This document shows, piece by piece, positions 47,128 through 58,423 of a stretch of DNA of 64,000 bases (position 1 is its first letter; each line of letters starts with the position of its first letter). The translations under genes were made by a program, and so were the position numbers. Below the pieces are notes generated by a model, which was not told the DNA's origin, ran no database searches, and saw only the letters and a list, made by a program, of their open reading frames with translations. Source of the stretch: Drechslerella dactyloides (lineage: Eukaryota > Ascomycota > Orbiliomycetes > Orbiliales > Orbiliaceae); contig JAGTWJ010000007.1 of assembly GCA_020064725.1 (NCBI GenBank), positions 2,170,001 to 2,234,000 of the forward strand. The letters run 5' to 3'.

Positions 47128-50100
47128 GTTGTTTTGGATATCTGTGGACCCGTCAATTTGCCTCTTAAGGATATGAAAACAACAAGAGTGGTCGCCGTGG
47201 CGATGTTTTTATAAAACGTCTCCGTGGATCTAGTTGTAAAGACAGATGCTTGTCTATGTCCAGCAAAGCTAATAGGAGGGCAGTCAGGCGGCCAAAAGGT
47301 CGTCGCTGGATAGTAAGTGCAACGTTGTGGTGTTTGCAAGAGACAGCAGGAGAAATGGCAGGTGGCTAGTCCCTTTTGCGCTGGCAGGCCTCGTAAACAA
47401 GGCACCAGACTGGAAAGGCGAGCCCTGACGGCGATCAAGCCCGGCTCACGCACAGGAGCAGGTTCTGGGGATTGCACGAGATCTGATTCAAAGAAAAAAA
47501 AAAAAAGAAGGATACCAAAGAACACAGAGGAGGTAGAATATAGATACCGATAGCTCGATAGGCAGACGATAGTGGAGCAAGCTAGAGCACGATCGTGCTA
47601 TGGTATAGCACGGTATAGTAAAGAGTAGGGAATTTTGAGCGAGATGAATCGACGGAGCGATACACACAGTCCTGTTCGATCTGGAGAGAAAGTAGAAAGA
47701 GAGAAGGAAAAGGAAGAAGGAATGAGAAAAAAGTGGGCTTCCGCGGGGTCTCCTAAAAAGAACTTGGACCCAAGGCTACACTGGGACCATAGTCATAACG
47801 ATGGCAGCTAGAATCAAAGTTCGAAGGGGTAGCAAAGGGACATATTTCCAATATGCAGGAAGAAAAGAAATCGAAAAAAAATTCGGTGCTTGTGGTGGTG
47901 TGGTTGTATCTGTGTGTGCGTGTGTGCTGCGTGCTTGCTTCACTTGTCGTGGAAGAGGTCAGGAAAGGGCCCTTCTCGGCATGCACTGATAATATGAATT
48001 TTTCCCTACTCCTCACTTCCCAGGCGCATGAATTTCTCCCCGATTCGCAGTCGTGACCAGAACGGAATAGGTCGCATAGACAGTCGCATTAGAGGAGTCT
48101 GGCGTTTGGGTCCAGGCTGATCTATTCAATTTCGCCTGGCTTATCGTCAGCTTCGAACTGAGACGTCCAAGGAAGGGTGGGGAGAGAGATCGAGAACAGG
48201 AGTAACGATGGTCGACTCTTGCCCTCGCTTTCTCTGCATTTCCCTTACCTATACCAGGCTTCTCGTTTTATCCTCTCCCGGCGGGTGGGTTCAAAATCGG
48301 CCAAGTTGATTCCGCCTGCTCTGAATGGGAATCAGATATCAGATAGTTAAGTTTGGCGTGCTCTGCCGCAGACATACCAAGGAAAGCTCCCGTCCATATC
48401 CTGCTTGGATCAGCAGTCCAATTTCAAAGTCACTCCTCAAGCTTGCTAGCCTGGGAAGATCGAGCCCAGGAACACGGACGAGTGATCGTGCGAAGAAGCG
48501 CTGTGGATTTGGAAACCAAGCTACTTTAGAGCACCCGGATAGCTATCCGGACGGAGAGCCGGGGCTACCCAAATTCACAATGTGGCCAAGGAGGTGAAGC
48601 TCCCTAGCCAACTTATCGCAGGATCGCGAAAAGAGACTAACTAATTCGCCTGTGCTCCATTCCTTTGCAATCGATTTCGTTCTGAATCATGCCTCTTTGC
48701 TTGACTGCGCGAAGGCAACTCGCAAAACATTCAATCCTTGATCGTCGCATAGTCACGAGGAATGAGAATAATGCACTCCTGCGCCTGGCTTCCCAGGAAA
48801 AAGGACCGGAGCAAACAGAAAATTTTTCGTTTTCCCTATTCTAGGTCATTTCTTTTGGGTTTCCCTGTTCTGTCCTCTCGGTTCGAAAGGTGAGGCCGTC
48901 CTGCAGGCTGGGAGGAGCAGGCTTCATTGACGGTCAGAGCTGCCGCGCACCTTCTGTACTGATCCCTCTAGCGTGGCTTGGAGTTGATTTTGGGCTCCGG
49001 TTGTGGGAACCTGCAGGTCGAGTGGACGACAGGCCAAGCCGGTTACATGTCTGTACATACTTCGGACGAAATCAGAAAAAGAAACCAAGCTGGAAAGAGA
49101 ACGGCAGGGCGAACGACACGAAGCGAGATCAGAAATCCGGTTTGGCCGTCGGCGAAAGTTTTGCGTTCGAGTGGTCCGGCTTTTGAATATCATTTCTGGA
49201 ACGAGGTAGGCTAGATTGCCTAACAGCCTTTCGAGGAGCTTTCCCTCCTTCTCTCCTTCTTTCTCCAGACCGTTTCGTCCGGCCCAGACCGTTTGATCGG
49301 TACATGATGCTACCTGTGTGTACAAAGTCCGAGGACGTCCTGAACTTAGCTCTGACTTTTCGTATGTATCATCAGAAAGTAGTGTTTTCTGAGCTCCGTT
49401 TGGGCCAATGTTGCATTGCCTCTGCCGCGTCAGTTTCGATTGATGACGGCTCGCATTGCAATTGCTTTCAATAAGGATTTAACTCGAGCTTCGCAAATTT
49501 GACAAAGCAAGGGCCGTTCTGCGATCGACATCTTCGGCGCGGCGTCGCGATCGAAGGTTCTGCCGCCCGCATGCATTCCTATTGGTCATCATGACCTGGG
49601 TCGGACCCCACCTCGTAGTGGGCCATTGACGGGAGAGTGTTCGCCAACGTGGATTGCCAGCGTGAGATTTCGTTCTCGCATGGCTTCTGACTTGGCCCAG
49701 CTTCCATTTTCCTGGGAAACGATGACGCCTCTTGGTTTCTCCTGTCTTGAAGCTCCATCGCACCCCGTTAGTCTCCACCAGCTTCGGCCATGGCAGATAA
49801 GGTTGACCCGTTACCCAAATCGCACCGTCACCGTCCCTCTAGGGCCGCATAGGGGGAGGTGGAGCAACTCGTACAGCTCATCGAAACGCAAGGAGGGACG
49901 TGATGACTTCCTGCAGCTTTCCTGTTAGCATGGGTACCTTGTTCGGTCCCAGTGCAAAGCTAAAGGGCGTCAGAGGCAGCTGGCTTCAGTTTCAGCTGCC
50001 TTGTCTAGCATGGCACAAGCTGGATGCCCGCTACCAACGAGAGCTTAGGAGTTGCATGGAGGGGTGCGAACGGATCCAGGATGCGCGGTGTCGGGACCGA

Positions 50101-50589
50101 GCGGATAGTTTCATTCGAGAACCAGTTTCACGAACCCGAGTAGCTGCCGTTGGAAGGTCGTAAACCTTCGAATGTTCCTTAATCGCAAATGCAGAATGTG
50201 AGGTCCGTCGACGCCCAAGTCACGGCCAATAACGCCGGTGCATCAATTCGCTAAGTCGGTGGAACCCAGTGCCCGCAAAGCGTCGGGCAGATTAACGCCC
50301 AACACGCGCATTAGATTCGCTGCGGCTTAGCCGAATGTCTCGGAGCCAGGTGCTACCGAGGCGACGTCGGCATAGCTCATAGCATCTTACGCCAGAAAAC
50401 TAACAAGCCTTGCCGACGGCGAATATAGTCGAAGAAGGCTTTATAACAGATGTCATCGAATGCAAACCGTCTGCAGCGGTCAGAAACCTCAGTTCTATTC
50501 ACATCAAAGAGCACGAATTAACGAATCCAAAGAACAAACTCCAACTTTAGACGTCTGCATAGTCACACACCTACAAGACAACATCAAAA
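47128..50589. promoter_or_regulatory. Divergent intergenic region between the histidine kinase and the GST
   Basis: 3.5 kb without a supported gene. Purine-rich + strand at 47500-47740 (pyrimidine-rich on the kinase strand) suggests the kinase promoter/leader. The final 150 bp before 50590 is A/C-rich (GST leader). An A12 run lies at 47495-47506. Confidence 0.45.
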
Positions 50590-51686
50590 ATGACGGGAAC
50601 AGAGACTGCAGCTACGACAACTCCCAGCTCGAAGCCAAGCGTTACGCTGATCTGGCTCAATGAATCGAGGGCGCAGCGTATTGCCTGGTTGCTCGAAGAA
50701 ATGGGCCTAGACTACGACCTTAAGGTGTACAAGAGGTATGCGCGGATTTCACAAACCGACCCGACTTGTCCAAGCGTCAATCGGGTCTGACAGCAACCAA
50801 TGCTAATTCGATCCTCTACACCACCAGGACCAAGGAAAAGCAGGCGCCGGCGGAGCTGAAAGAGTACCACCCGCTGGGCAAAGCACCGATGGTTGTCGTG
50901 GATGACAAGACGCTGGTCGAAAGCGCCTTCATCGTGGAATATCTGGTGGACAATTATGCCCCGCAGTTGAAGCCGGCTGAATCAGACTCCAAGCAATATA
51001 TGCAATACAGGTACCGTATATAAATCAGCGTGATGGAACATTCGGGGCGATGCGGTGGCGCTCGAAAATCCGGGGCAAATACATCGATCGATCAAAGACT
51101 AACTGTCAATGTGAAGACACCTCATGCATTACACCGAGGGCAGCCTCATGCCGTTCATGCTCCTTGCATACGTCTGTATGATGATTCGTAATACACCTGT
51201 GCCCTTCTTCGTCAGGCCAATAACCAACCGGTAAGAGAATCGGAATGTTCCTTTGATCATATGATCGACCTGCCCGCCTTCATCCTGCCAATATAATATG
51301 ACAAGACAGCAAGACAAAACCAAGGCAGGGTGTGCATGCGTATATGCATGGCGTTTGCATATGTATGGAAGTGGCTAACAGTCTCTCTCGAATAAAAATA
51401 CAGGGTTGCGGACGGGCTGTCAAATACATTTGTGAACCCGAACTTAGTTTCCAACTACGACTGGCTGGAGACCCTGCTGAAGGACCAACCATTCTTCGCT
51501 GGGGACAAGCTGACGGGAGCAGATATCATGCTGTCGTTCCCGATTGAGAGTGCGCAGGAGCGGATGGGAGGGTTCTACAACAAGGAGCGGTACCCGAACC
51601 TGTTTTCCTGGGTTGAAAGAATCAAGGCGAGGCCGGCGTACAAGAATGCTGAGGAAAAGGTGGCCGCCGTCGAGGCGAACCTGTAG
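50590..51686 (+). CDS. Glutathione S-transferase, Gtt1-like
   Basis: Exons 50590-50735, 50828-51010, 51117-51230 and 51404-51686 encode 241 residues; every junction is phase 2 with GT/AG. The thioredoxin-fold half has VTLIWLNESRAQRIAWLLEE (N-terminal strand and helix with the likely catalytic Ser/Arg), YHPLGKAPMVVVDDKTLVES (cis-Pro and glutathione-binding ES) and VEYLVDNY. The all-helical half has HYTEGSLMPFMLLAYV and WLETLLKDQPFFAGDKLTGA. These features match fungal Gtt1/Gst3-type transferases, which conjugate or reduce with glutathione in detoxification and peroxide defence. Exon 3 is only 114 bp and was placed by the HYTEGSLMP motif. Confidence 0.92.
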
Positions 51687-52369
51687 GACCGCCAGCTTTT
51701 CCCGCTGTGGAGCTGCAAGCGCCTCCGACGTATCGTCGCGATCCGTGGATCGGCAGATCTCGGCAGGATCGCGGCTTTTGGTTCCCCGCCCAGTTAAATT
51801 TTCTTGGGTCTGCCCATCGCGTGGGTTTTGCAAACTTGCTTCACTGTTTAGTTTCTGTTTTTTTCCGTCGTGTATGATATAGATTCCCCAAATGCTATCG
51901 AGTGGTATTCCCTTCACAGTTCATGATTTTGGTGTGGACGTGTGTGTGCGTAGTACAAACGTGCTGGGTCCGTACCAGACCTTGATGTTGGCTGCGGTGG
52001 GACGTACGCAGCCCTGGTAGCCAATTTCCATGTGCGACGGAGCAATCGGCTCGCTCGCTCGTTAACGTTGCTTCTTCGCCACGCCCGGCAACGCAAATTG
52101 TGCCTGAGCTGCACGCAGCTTGCATTTCATGCTTTTATGCTTTTTCCAGCAAATAACCGGCCGAGTAAACTCTGTCCCGATCACCACGTAACGTAACGTC
52201 CTCATCAATCAATCAATCAATCAGCCAGTCAGTCAGTCAATCAGGCCGCGTTTCCAGGTTTTCCTCCCTCCTCATTCGACTTGATATCTTCTAAACGCGG
52301 AAGCCAAACACACCCACTACGCCATCGGTGCCCCACTTCGCAGCAGCTAGCAGCAGCAGCATCAGAACA
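51687..52369. other. Intergenic region with ATCA/CAGT repeats
   Basis: 683 bp between two same-strand genes. It holds the GST 3' flank, a tetranucleotide tract (52203-52244) and the presumed promoter of the cytochrome b5-like gene. No gene seen. Confidence 0.6.
52203..52244. repeat. (ATCA)n / (CAGT)n tetranucleotide tract
   Basis: About five ATCA units are followed by three CAGT units and a final TCAATCA, about 125 bp upstream of the cytochrome b5-like start codon. Confidence 0.85.
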
Positions 52370-53410
52370 ATGGTCCAAACCCGTAAGCAGGCCCGCGAGG
52401 CCACTCCAGTAGCAGCTGCTGCCCCATCAAAGCAGACGCCGCCGCCGTCACCCAAGAGATCCAAAGCCTCGGCCGCCGAGCTCGTCGATGAGGAGGACCG
52501 TGTCACCTTTGGCATCATCGACTTGCTGCGGTTCCTCGGAGGCGCTGTTCTACTCTGCAGCACGCTCAGCATCCTCATAACTGGTGATTCATATGTCTGG
52601 GGAAAGGAAAAGGTGGCAAGGCAGTATTGGAATGTGATTAGGAAAACTTGGGTATAGCGCCCTCTGTGTCCCTTGCAGTCCGGAGGGTCCTTCACTTTTC
52701 ATTCTATTCAATTCCATTCAAAGTCCGTTTGTGATTTTCCCGGTTCTAGTCAAGATTAGGAGGAAAAGAACAAGGGAAAGGGAGGAAAAGAAAGCAAAAC
52801 AAGGATCTAGGGTCACGAACAGCTTGCTAACTTGTGATATGTGACCTGACCTGACCCGTCTCGTCGACTGACGGGCGGGATGGGTGGGTAGATGCGGATG
52901 CTTGAATATGCAAGACCACTCCAATCTACATGGATGAGGCGACATTGGCGCTATACAATGGCACGGACACGGCACTGCCAATCTACCTGTCGATAAACGG
53001 GACAATCTACGATGTCACCGCGGGAAGAAGCAAGTACGGGCCGGGTGGAGGCTACGCGTTCTTCGGTATGTGGAGCGGGTCGCCACCAAGTCATGAAGAC
53101 ATGCATTGTCGATACGCAAAGGACGTATGTAGCAGCAGCAGCAGCTAACGTTTCATTTTGTGATCCAGCGGGGCGAGATGCAAGTCGGGCATACATCACA
53201 GGCGACTTCAAGAACGACCTGACGTGGGATGTCAGCGGGATCGACGAGCAGAGGGTACAGCAGGCGCTCGGTCATTGGGTCAAGTTCTTTGCCAACCACG
53301 ACACCTACATATTCGTAGGATACCTGACCAAGACCCCGAAGGAGCCGCCAGCAGATAAGGCGAGTAGTTCGCCTGAACCCGAGCAGGAACATACGGCTGA
53401 TGAGTTGTAA
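52370..53410 (+). CDS. Membrane-anchored cytochrome b5-like (MAPR/neudesin type) protein, 224 aa
   Basis: Exons 52370-52651, 52915-53065 and 53169-53410. The N-terminus is basic and Pro/Ala-rich; one membrane helix follows at about 47-70 (FGIIDLLRFLGGAVLLCSTL). Residues about 100-205 form a cytochrome b5-like haem/steroid-binding domain: LSINGTIYDVTAGRSKYGPG, YAFFAGRDASRAYITGDF and LTWDVSG. Family members of the Dap1/PGRMC type bind haem through a tyrosine and support P450 enzymes. The protein ends EHTADEL, like an ER-retention HDEL/KDEL-type signal, so an ER location with the domain in the lumen is a possible reading. Intron 1 (263 bp) uses an AAG acceptor, the weakest junction. Confidence 0.88.
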
Positions 53411-53958
53411 AGAAGTAAGGGAGAAGTCAGTGTGCGAGTAGGCAGCGGTCATGGGACACCGACGGTTTAGGAGCTCTGCAGGACTAGGAGGCAGATCCAT
53501 ATTATTTGTAAAGTAGCATCCTGGTATTCCTTCTTTTGATAAACAAGTTACGTGTTTTTGCCTGAATGAACGCCTCCTGATCTATCAATTCAATGCAATG
53601 CAATATGCACGATGAATGAAGAAGTAATATATGCATTCTGGTTTATCGAGACGAATCAAAGAAGAAAAAAGGTTGTATTCGATATGAGTTGGTCCCAATA
53701 TACACACGGGAAGAAAGGAATATGCAAGAGGGGTCGTAGAAGAGTTCAGCCGTAGCGAGGAACGCGATACACTATACTGCTTTTGCCACCCCTTCGAATC
53801 TAGGCCGCGAGGTTCATTAAGGAGGAGAAGTGTATTGGAGGAGGTCATTGCGGATCGGTATCATATTCGTAATGCACATATATAGGCACAAGAAAAAGGA
53901 AAAACAGGGAACAGCCAAAGCAAAAACGATTCCTTTCTTTGCTAAAAGAACGGCATTT
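53411..53958. other. Intergenic region between convergent genes
   Basis: 548 bp between the cytochrome b5-like stop and the eS25 stop. AT-rich, consistent with two 3' UTRs. No gene seen. Confidence 0.55.
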
Positions 53959-54555
53959 TTACTCGGTTGCTACCGATCGAGCTGCGATTGGGTCGTCCAG
54001 TCAGCTGCTGCGTTACCAAGAAAAATGCACTGCCTTCGGACCACCCCCACTTGCAGAGGGCGCTATGGCAAATCGTGGAGTTGACATACTGTAGATGAGG
54101 CACTTGGAATGTCCAACGACCTTCTTGATCACACCCTTCTCCTCCAGATCCCGTAGAGCTCTCCTGGCTAGCGAGCCATTGATCTTTAATCTGTCGACCA
54201 GAGTAGCGACGGTGACGAGTCTGTACGATTGAACCTCCTTGTTAAGGCGTTCGGTAGTGGCCTTGTCGAGGATAACGGCGTGGACGGACTTGTCCTTGAC
54301 TATTTCATGCAAAAAACACCACCAGCAAAGTCAGCCCTTGCTTCCTGCACTCTCGTGTCCCCGTAGTAGGTGCGGTGTTGCGTGAGGAGGTGGTGTGGAT
54401 CGGTGTTTCCGTACCCTTTCCCTTCGACCACTTCTTCTTTGGCTTCTTGCCGCCGGATGCTCCTGCTGCCTGCAGTCGAGAAGATCATATTAGCAACCTG
54501 GTATACGGAGACTCATCGCGGCGCCGACTGGTATAGATATCGAAAGGCGTACCAT
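53959..54555 (-). CDS. RPS25: 40S ribosomal protein eS25 (Rps25)
   Basis: Four minus-strand coding exons: 54555-54553 (ATG only), 54469-54415, 54299-54090 and 53981-53959, giving 96 residues. eS25 sits on the 40S head near the E site and is known for roles in IRES and ribosome-specialised translation. The N-terminus MAAGASGGKKPKKKWSKGK is the classic basic tail; the winged-helix core follows (ATTERLNKEVQSYRLVTVAT, LKINGSLARRALRDLEEKGV, IKKVVGHSKCLIYTR). Without the last exon the frame would run into a false C-terminus; the A|CT junction restores YTRSVATE, matching the family's YTR ending. The first coding exon is only the start codon. Confidence 0.95.
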
Positions 54556-54899
54556 CTTGAATGAATTTGGTTGTTGATGAGGACGGTGTTTATCGACAGA
54601 TATTCGCTTCGATGGCGCCTGAGCAGAAAATGGACAAGATGTTGATGCAGCGAGCGGTTTGCCAGCGGAGGGTCCAGAAGCCCTTATCTTATCTCCCCCA
54701 AAAGCGGAAAACACCTTGTCGTCAAACACCAACGTCCGACAACACCGCGCGTTGCTGCTGCGGCTGCTGCCACGCCAGTCGGACGATGCGGCTCAAGCTC
54801 AGCTGCTGTAAACAGTCGCGTTTCGTGACGAGATACGTGCTCATCACCGCATCTCATCTGCGACCACGCCTGCGAAGCGACAGACCACGCTCCCTCCAC
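54556..54899. promoter_or_regulatory. Bidirectional promoter between eS25 and Sap18
   Basis: Only 344 bp separates the divergent start codons of a ribosomal protein gene and a Sin3 co-repressor subunit, so both promoters and 5' leaders must share this stretch. No known element was recognised. Confidence 0.6.
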
Positions 54900-55641
54900 A
54901 TGGCATCGACCGCACCAACCAAGGTCGACCGGCACCTGACCACGCCGTTCCTTCTCAAAGTCTTCTACAAGGTCAATTCCTTCCACAGGTATGGGCCCCC
55001 TGACAATGCTACAGCTACAATGTATACGATGTGCTAACGACAACAGACTCGATGACTTCCGCGCGACGGGCCAGCCATCCTCCTTCGTCGAGGTGTACAC
55101 CTGGAAGGATTGCTCGCTATCCGAACTCGCCACTCTTCTACTCTCCGCATTGCCGTCGCTCGCAACCTCCGCGACAAAGTGCTCCTTCCGGCTGATATAC
55201 GCGGACACCAAAACGAGTAGATTCACCAGCCAGGAAATCGGTAATATTATTCTGCCGCTGCCCAAGCCCGCGACCACGAACGGGGCTGGAGCAAGTGGCA
55301 GCGGCAATGGCAACAGCGGAAGCGCAGACAAGGTCTCCCTGGACGAGGTGCGATTCGTCGTCGGCGACTGGATTGACGTCGCCATAATGACGGGATCTGC
55401 GGGCTCTTCAACCGCGTCGAACGGCATCCGGATACGCGGACGAGGCAGCGGTCTCAGCGGCACAATGCCGCAGGGCGAATGGCGGAAAGGCGAGAGATTG
55501 GACGACGACACCCCGATGACCCGCAACGAGGGCAACTCGTCGGGTGCCAGAGAAGGGAGCCGGCGGCACGGCGGCGGCGGCGGTGGCGGCGGTGGGGGTA
55601 GTGGAAGCCATGGGGGTGGAAGACGAGGCAGCCGATGGTAA
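54900..55641 (+). CDS. SAP18: Sin3-associated polypeptide Sap18
   Basis: Exons 54900-54988 and 55047-55641 give 227 residues; the 58-bp phase-2 intron contains GTGCTAACG and ends ACAG. Sap18 has a ubiquitin-like fold and acts in the Sin3/Rpd3 deacetylase complex and, in animals, in the ASAP splicing complex. Family motifs: KVDRHLTTPFLLKVFYKVNS, FHRLDDF, VEVYTWKDCSLSELATLLLS and the closing FVVGDWIDVAI. Beyond the fold the fungal protein adds a Gly/Arg-rich tail with a run of ten or more glycines encoded by GGC repeats and RR/RGS clusters, which may bind RNA or be disordered. It is paired head-to-head with eS25. Confidence 0.93.
55561..55600 (+). repeat. (GGC)n poly-glycine repeat in Sap18
   Basis: Trinucleotide GGC/GGT run in frame with Sap18, encoding a polyglycine tract; probably length-variable. 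Confidence 0.85.
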
Positions 55642-55667
55642 TATTATTATTATTATCATTATTATTC
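55641..55667 (+). repeat. (TAT/ATT)n repeat after the Sap18 stop
   Basis: ATTATT-type trinucleotide run starting at the Sap18 stop codon and extending into the 3' flank. Confidence 0.8.
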
Positions 55668-58405
55668 GGCTGCATTTTGATGACAGGGTGTTTGTAACGC
55701 ACGCGTGGGATATATCGGGCAGGTTAGGATTGGGATCATGATGGCAGGGAACGGTGGCAGCGCATTTCACCGATGGGCCGGATATCTTGTTATTTTGTGT
55801 TCCTGAGATCGCATTGATGCAGGGACTACAGCATAGTTTTATTTAATTCGGCGTCGCTCAGTACGGCGCAAGGGTGGCCTCTTTTTCAATATCTATTGGT
55901 CATGTGTCCGGCGGTAGCCAATCGGCGCAAAGAAAATCGTCTCCACGAGGGATTCGAATTCAGGGCATGCGTGCATGGGTATAACGGGCAGACAGGCAGA
56001 TATATTTTGACAGGTTGCATCTCTTCTGCACGCTAAGTTAATATATTGAGCAGCTAACCGGGATTGCTGGTTTTATTTATCGGCGCGGCTCTCCCCGCAG
56101 TTGTTTCTGTTTGTTTCCGATTTTTCCATGTCCCATTTGCTCGCTGCTCGGTCATCCACGTCTGCGTTCAATCTTGAGCTTTCTTATCGGTATGCATATT
56201 ATATCTTGAGTACATGCAGTCATTGATCAATCCCGTACAGATTGGTAAGGAAGGAAGGAAGGCAGTCAGGACATGTTACGGGAGCATCGATCGCAGGTCG
56301 CCTAATATCGGCATCTGTTCAATATCGGCGTTCATACACGCGTCGGAGGCCGCCCCATCCGGCTGAATCACGGCTATATTACATACGTCGGTGCGGGCAT
56401 GCCGAGCTGGTTGGAGACTCACAGGTCGCAGTTCGATAAGCACCTGTTAAAGTTCGCGCCAGCTGAGGCTGGCTCCGCCACAGCTACAGCTAACCCGAAC
56501 CCACGGTATTCTCGCACCTGTGTCTGAGTTTAATCATACTTCGACTGTTCCGATTGCCTCAGCCGATGCTGCAAGCCGGCTCCAGCCGGCCAAGGGCTCC
56601 GAACTGCTGGTGCTCTTCCTCAATGCGCCGGATCCGGCGCGATGACACTTACCGACGGACTATCATGAGATAACATACGAGACTCATATACCGGATATAT
56701 GCATCACCGCCTGAGAACAATTTTGCTCGATTTGTCCTATCTTGAGCTTGCTGACCCGACACTCACAGACGACAAATGCTCACATGGGCAGCTCTCGAGC
56801 GAATCTGTGAATCATCCTGTCCTGGCGTTTCCAAGTCCGCAGCCCGAAGGAATTCGGTTTACTGGAAACCTACGATCTAGATACGAAAAGGCACAGTTCA
56901 AGTTACCTTCCCCGTATTCGAGCAGTCAGCGTGGCACGGCTGCTCACGCTCACTGCGAAGACATAATACATACGGGCTTGGCTTGACGCCCTGCGCTAAG
57001 CTATCGAATACGGTATCTGGTACGATAGAATTCAGCGTATATGTAACCTGTACATCCGATGGATGCGTCTGACACAGGTCTCGACATATGCAACATTCCA
57101 TCGCGATAATATAATCCAGAGTGAGATATTTCGTAAACTTATATTGACTCGTCGAGTATGCAGTTGAATGGCAGCTGATGAGATGAGTTGTCCACTTGCC
57201 GGGGTGGAGGACAAGCTGTAGGACGCAGATATCATGCAGACGCAAATTAATGCAGATGCAGTTGAAAGCAATGCAGCTTGCAGTATTTCTTTTTAATCAA
57301 ATCCGACGTCTGTACGACCTTGACTAGTGGATGAAATCAAGCTTCGAACGATAGGATTCGTTCAACTTGAGCTATCGATGCGAGCTGCAGCACTACGCGA
57401 CCACGAGGATTGCTCCCCCCATGCAGATTTGTATATCAACGAAGACGTAGCTTATATGCTATGGCTATGACATGTGAACCGCCTGGGTCATGGTCCAACA
57501 TTCCTCTAGCTGCAAGAATACAAAATCGCCGCTGTCATTCGACCGTGCTCGCTGGTTCGCTGGTCTGCATGGATCACATTTGACAAGCCTGCAAGCGCAA
57601 GTTGATAATGCTGTGTTTGTGAGAGAGCGGAAGGCTAAGTGCACACAGCCTTGAGAACTTCAGTCAAACAATGTCTTGTGCTACGGGAAAGTGCACATGT
57701 ACGTATGCGTCTGTCTAATATGTTAGACTGCTCATCAGACAAAAACTCTCCCAAGCACCCGAGTCTGGCGATTTACCCGCTTGTGAAGGTGTTCTAAATC
57801 TCGGGAAGAATTCGGGCATCAATATTGTATGTGCATTTGCCCCCCGATATGGCTTCGCCTCAGCTTCCACAGTGTCTTGCATTAGCTGTATTGCGAGATA
57901 GCTCCACGGCGCATATGCACAGTGTGTACATGTACATCCATGTACTGTACGTTCGGCTGTCAGATGAGCACCATGGCTTAATTACGTCTCGATGCATGAC
58001 CAATATATACCTGCGAACTTGTACCATCAAAAAAGGTATGCATGTGTGGGTTCGATTTTACTCGATTCTAGTGTGGTATGTGGGTGCGAGTGCGGGTGTG
58101 GGCTACCAGTTCCGTGCTATCTCGTCATATATTAACTGCTGCCCGATATTACCTGTGCTAGTAATTTTAATATTATCGATATAATATCGAACGTTAGCGG
58201 TGTGGAATATGCTCTCTTGACCGCATCTGCGATCTCCCCGCTTGGTATCTCCTCATCATCGGAAACAGGCGAGATCACAGAATGCGGAATCATGAGTAGC
58301 AGTCAAACCGGTTTTGGCCCTCGCTAGCTGACACACTCCGCTGCGCAGCCTCTGCACACGACCCGACACTAACTGAAGCTCGAAACCAAACGGGCGCTAT
58401 CCAAC

Positions 58406-58423
58406 GAGCTAGCTAGCTAGCTC
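58406..58423. repeat. 18-bp perfect palindrome GAGCTAGCTAGCTAGCTC
   Basis: The sequence is its own reverse complement over 18 bases; it lies in a gene-free region. Confidence 0.85.
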
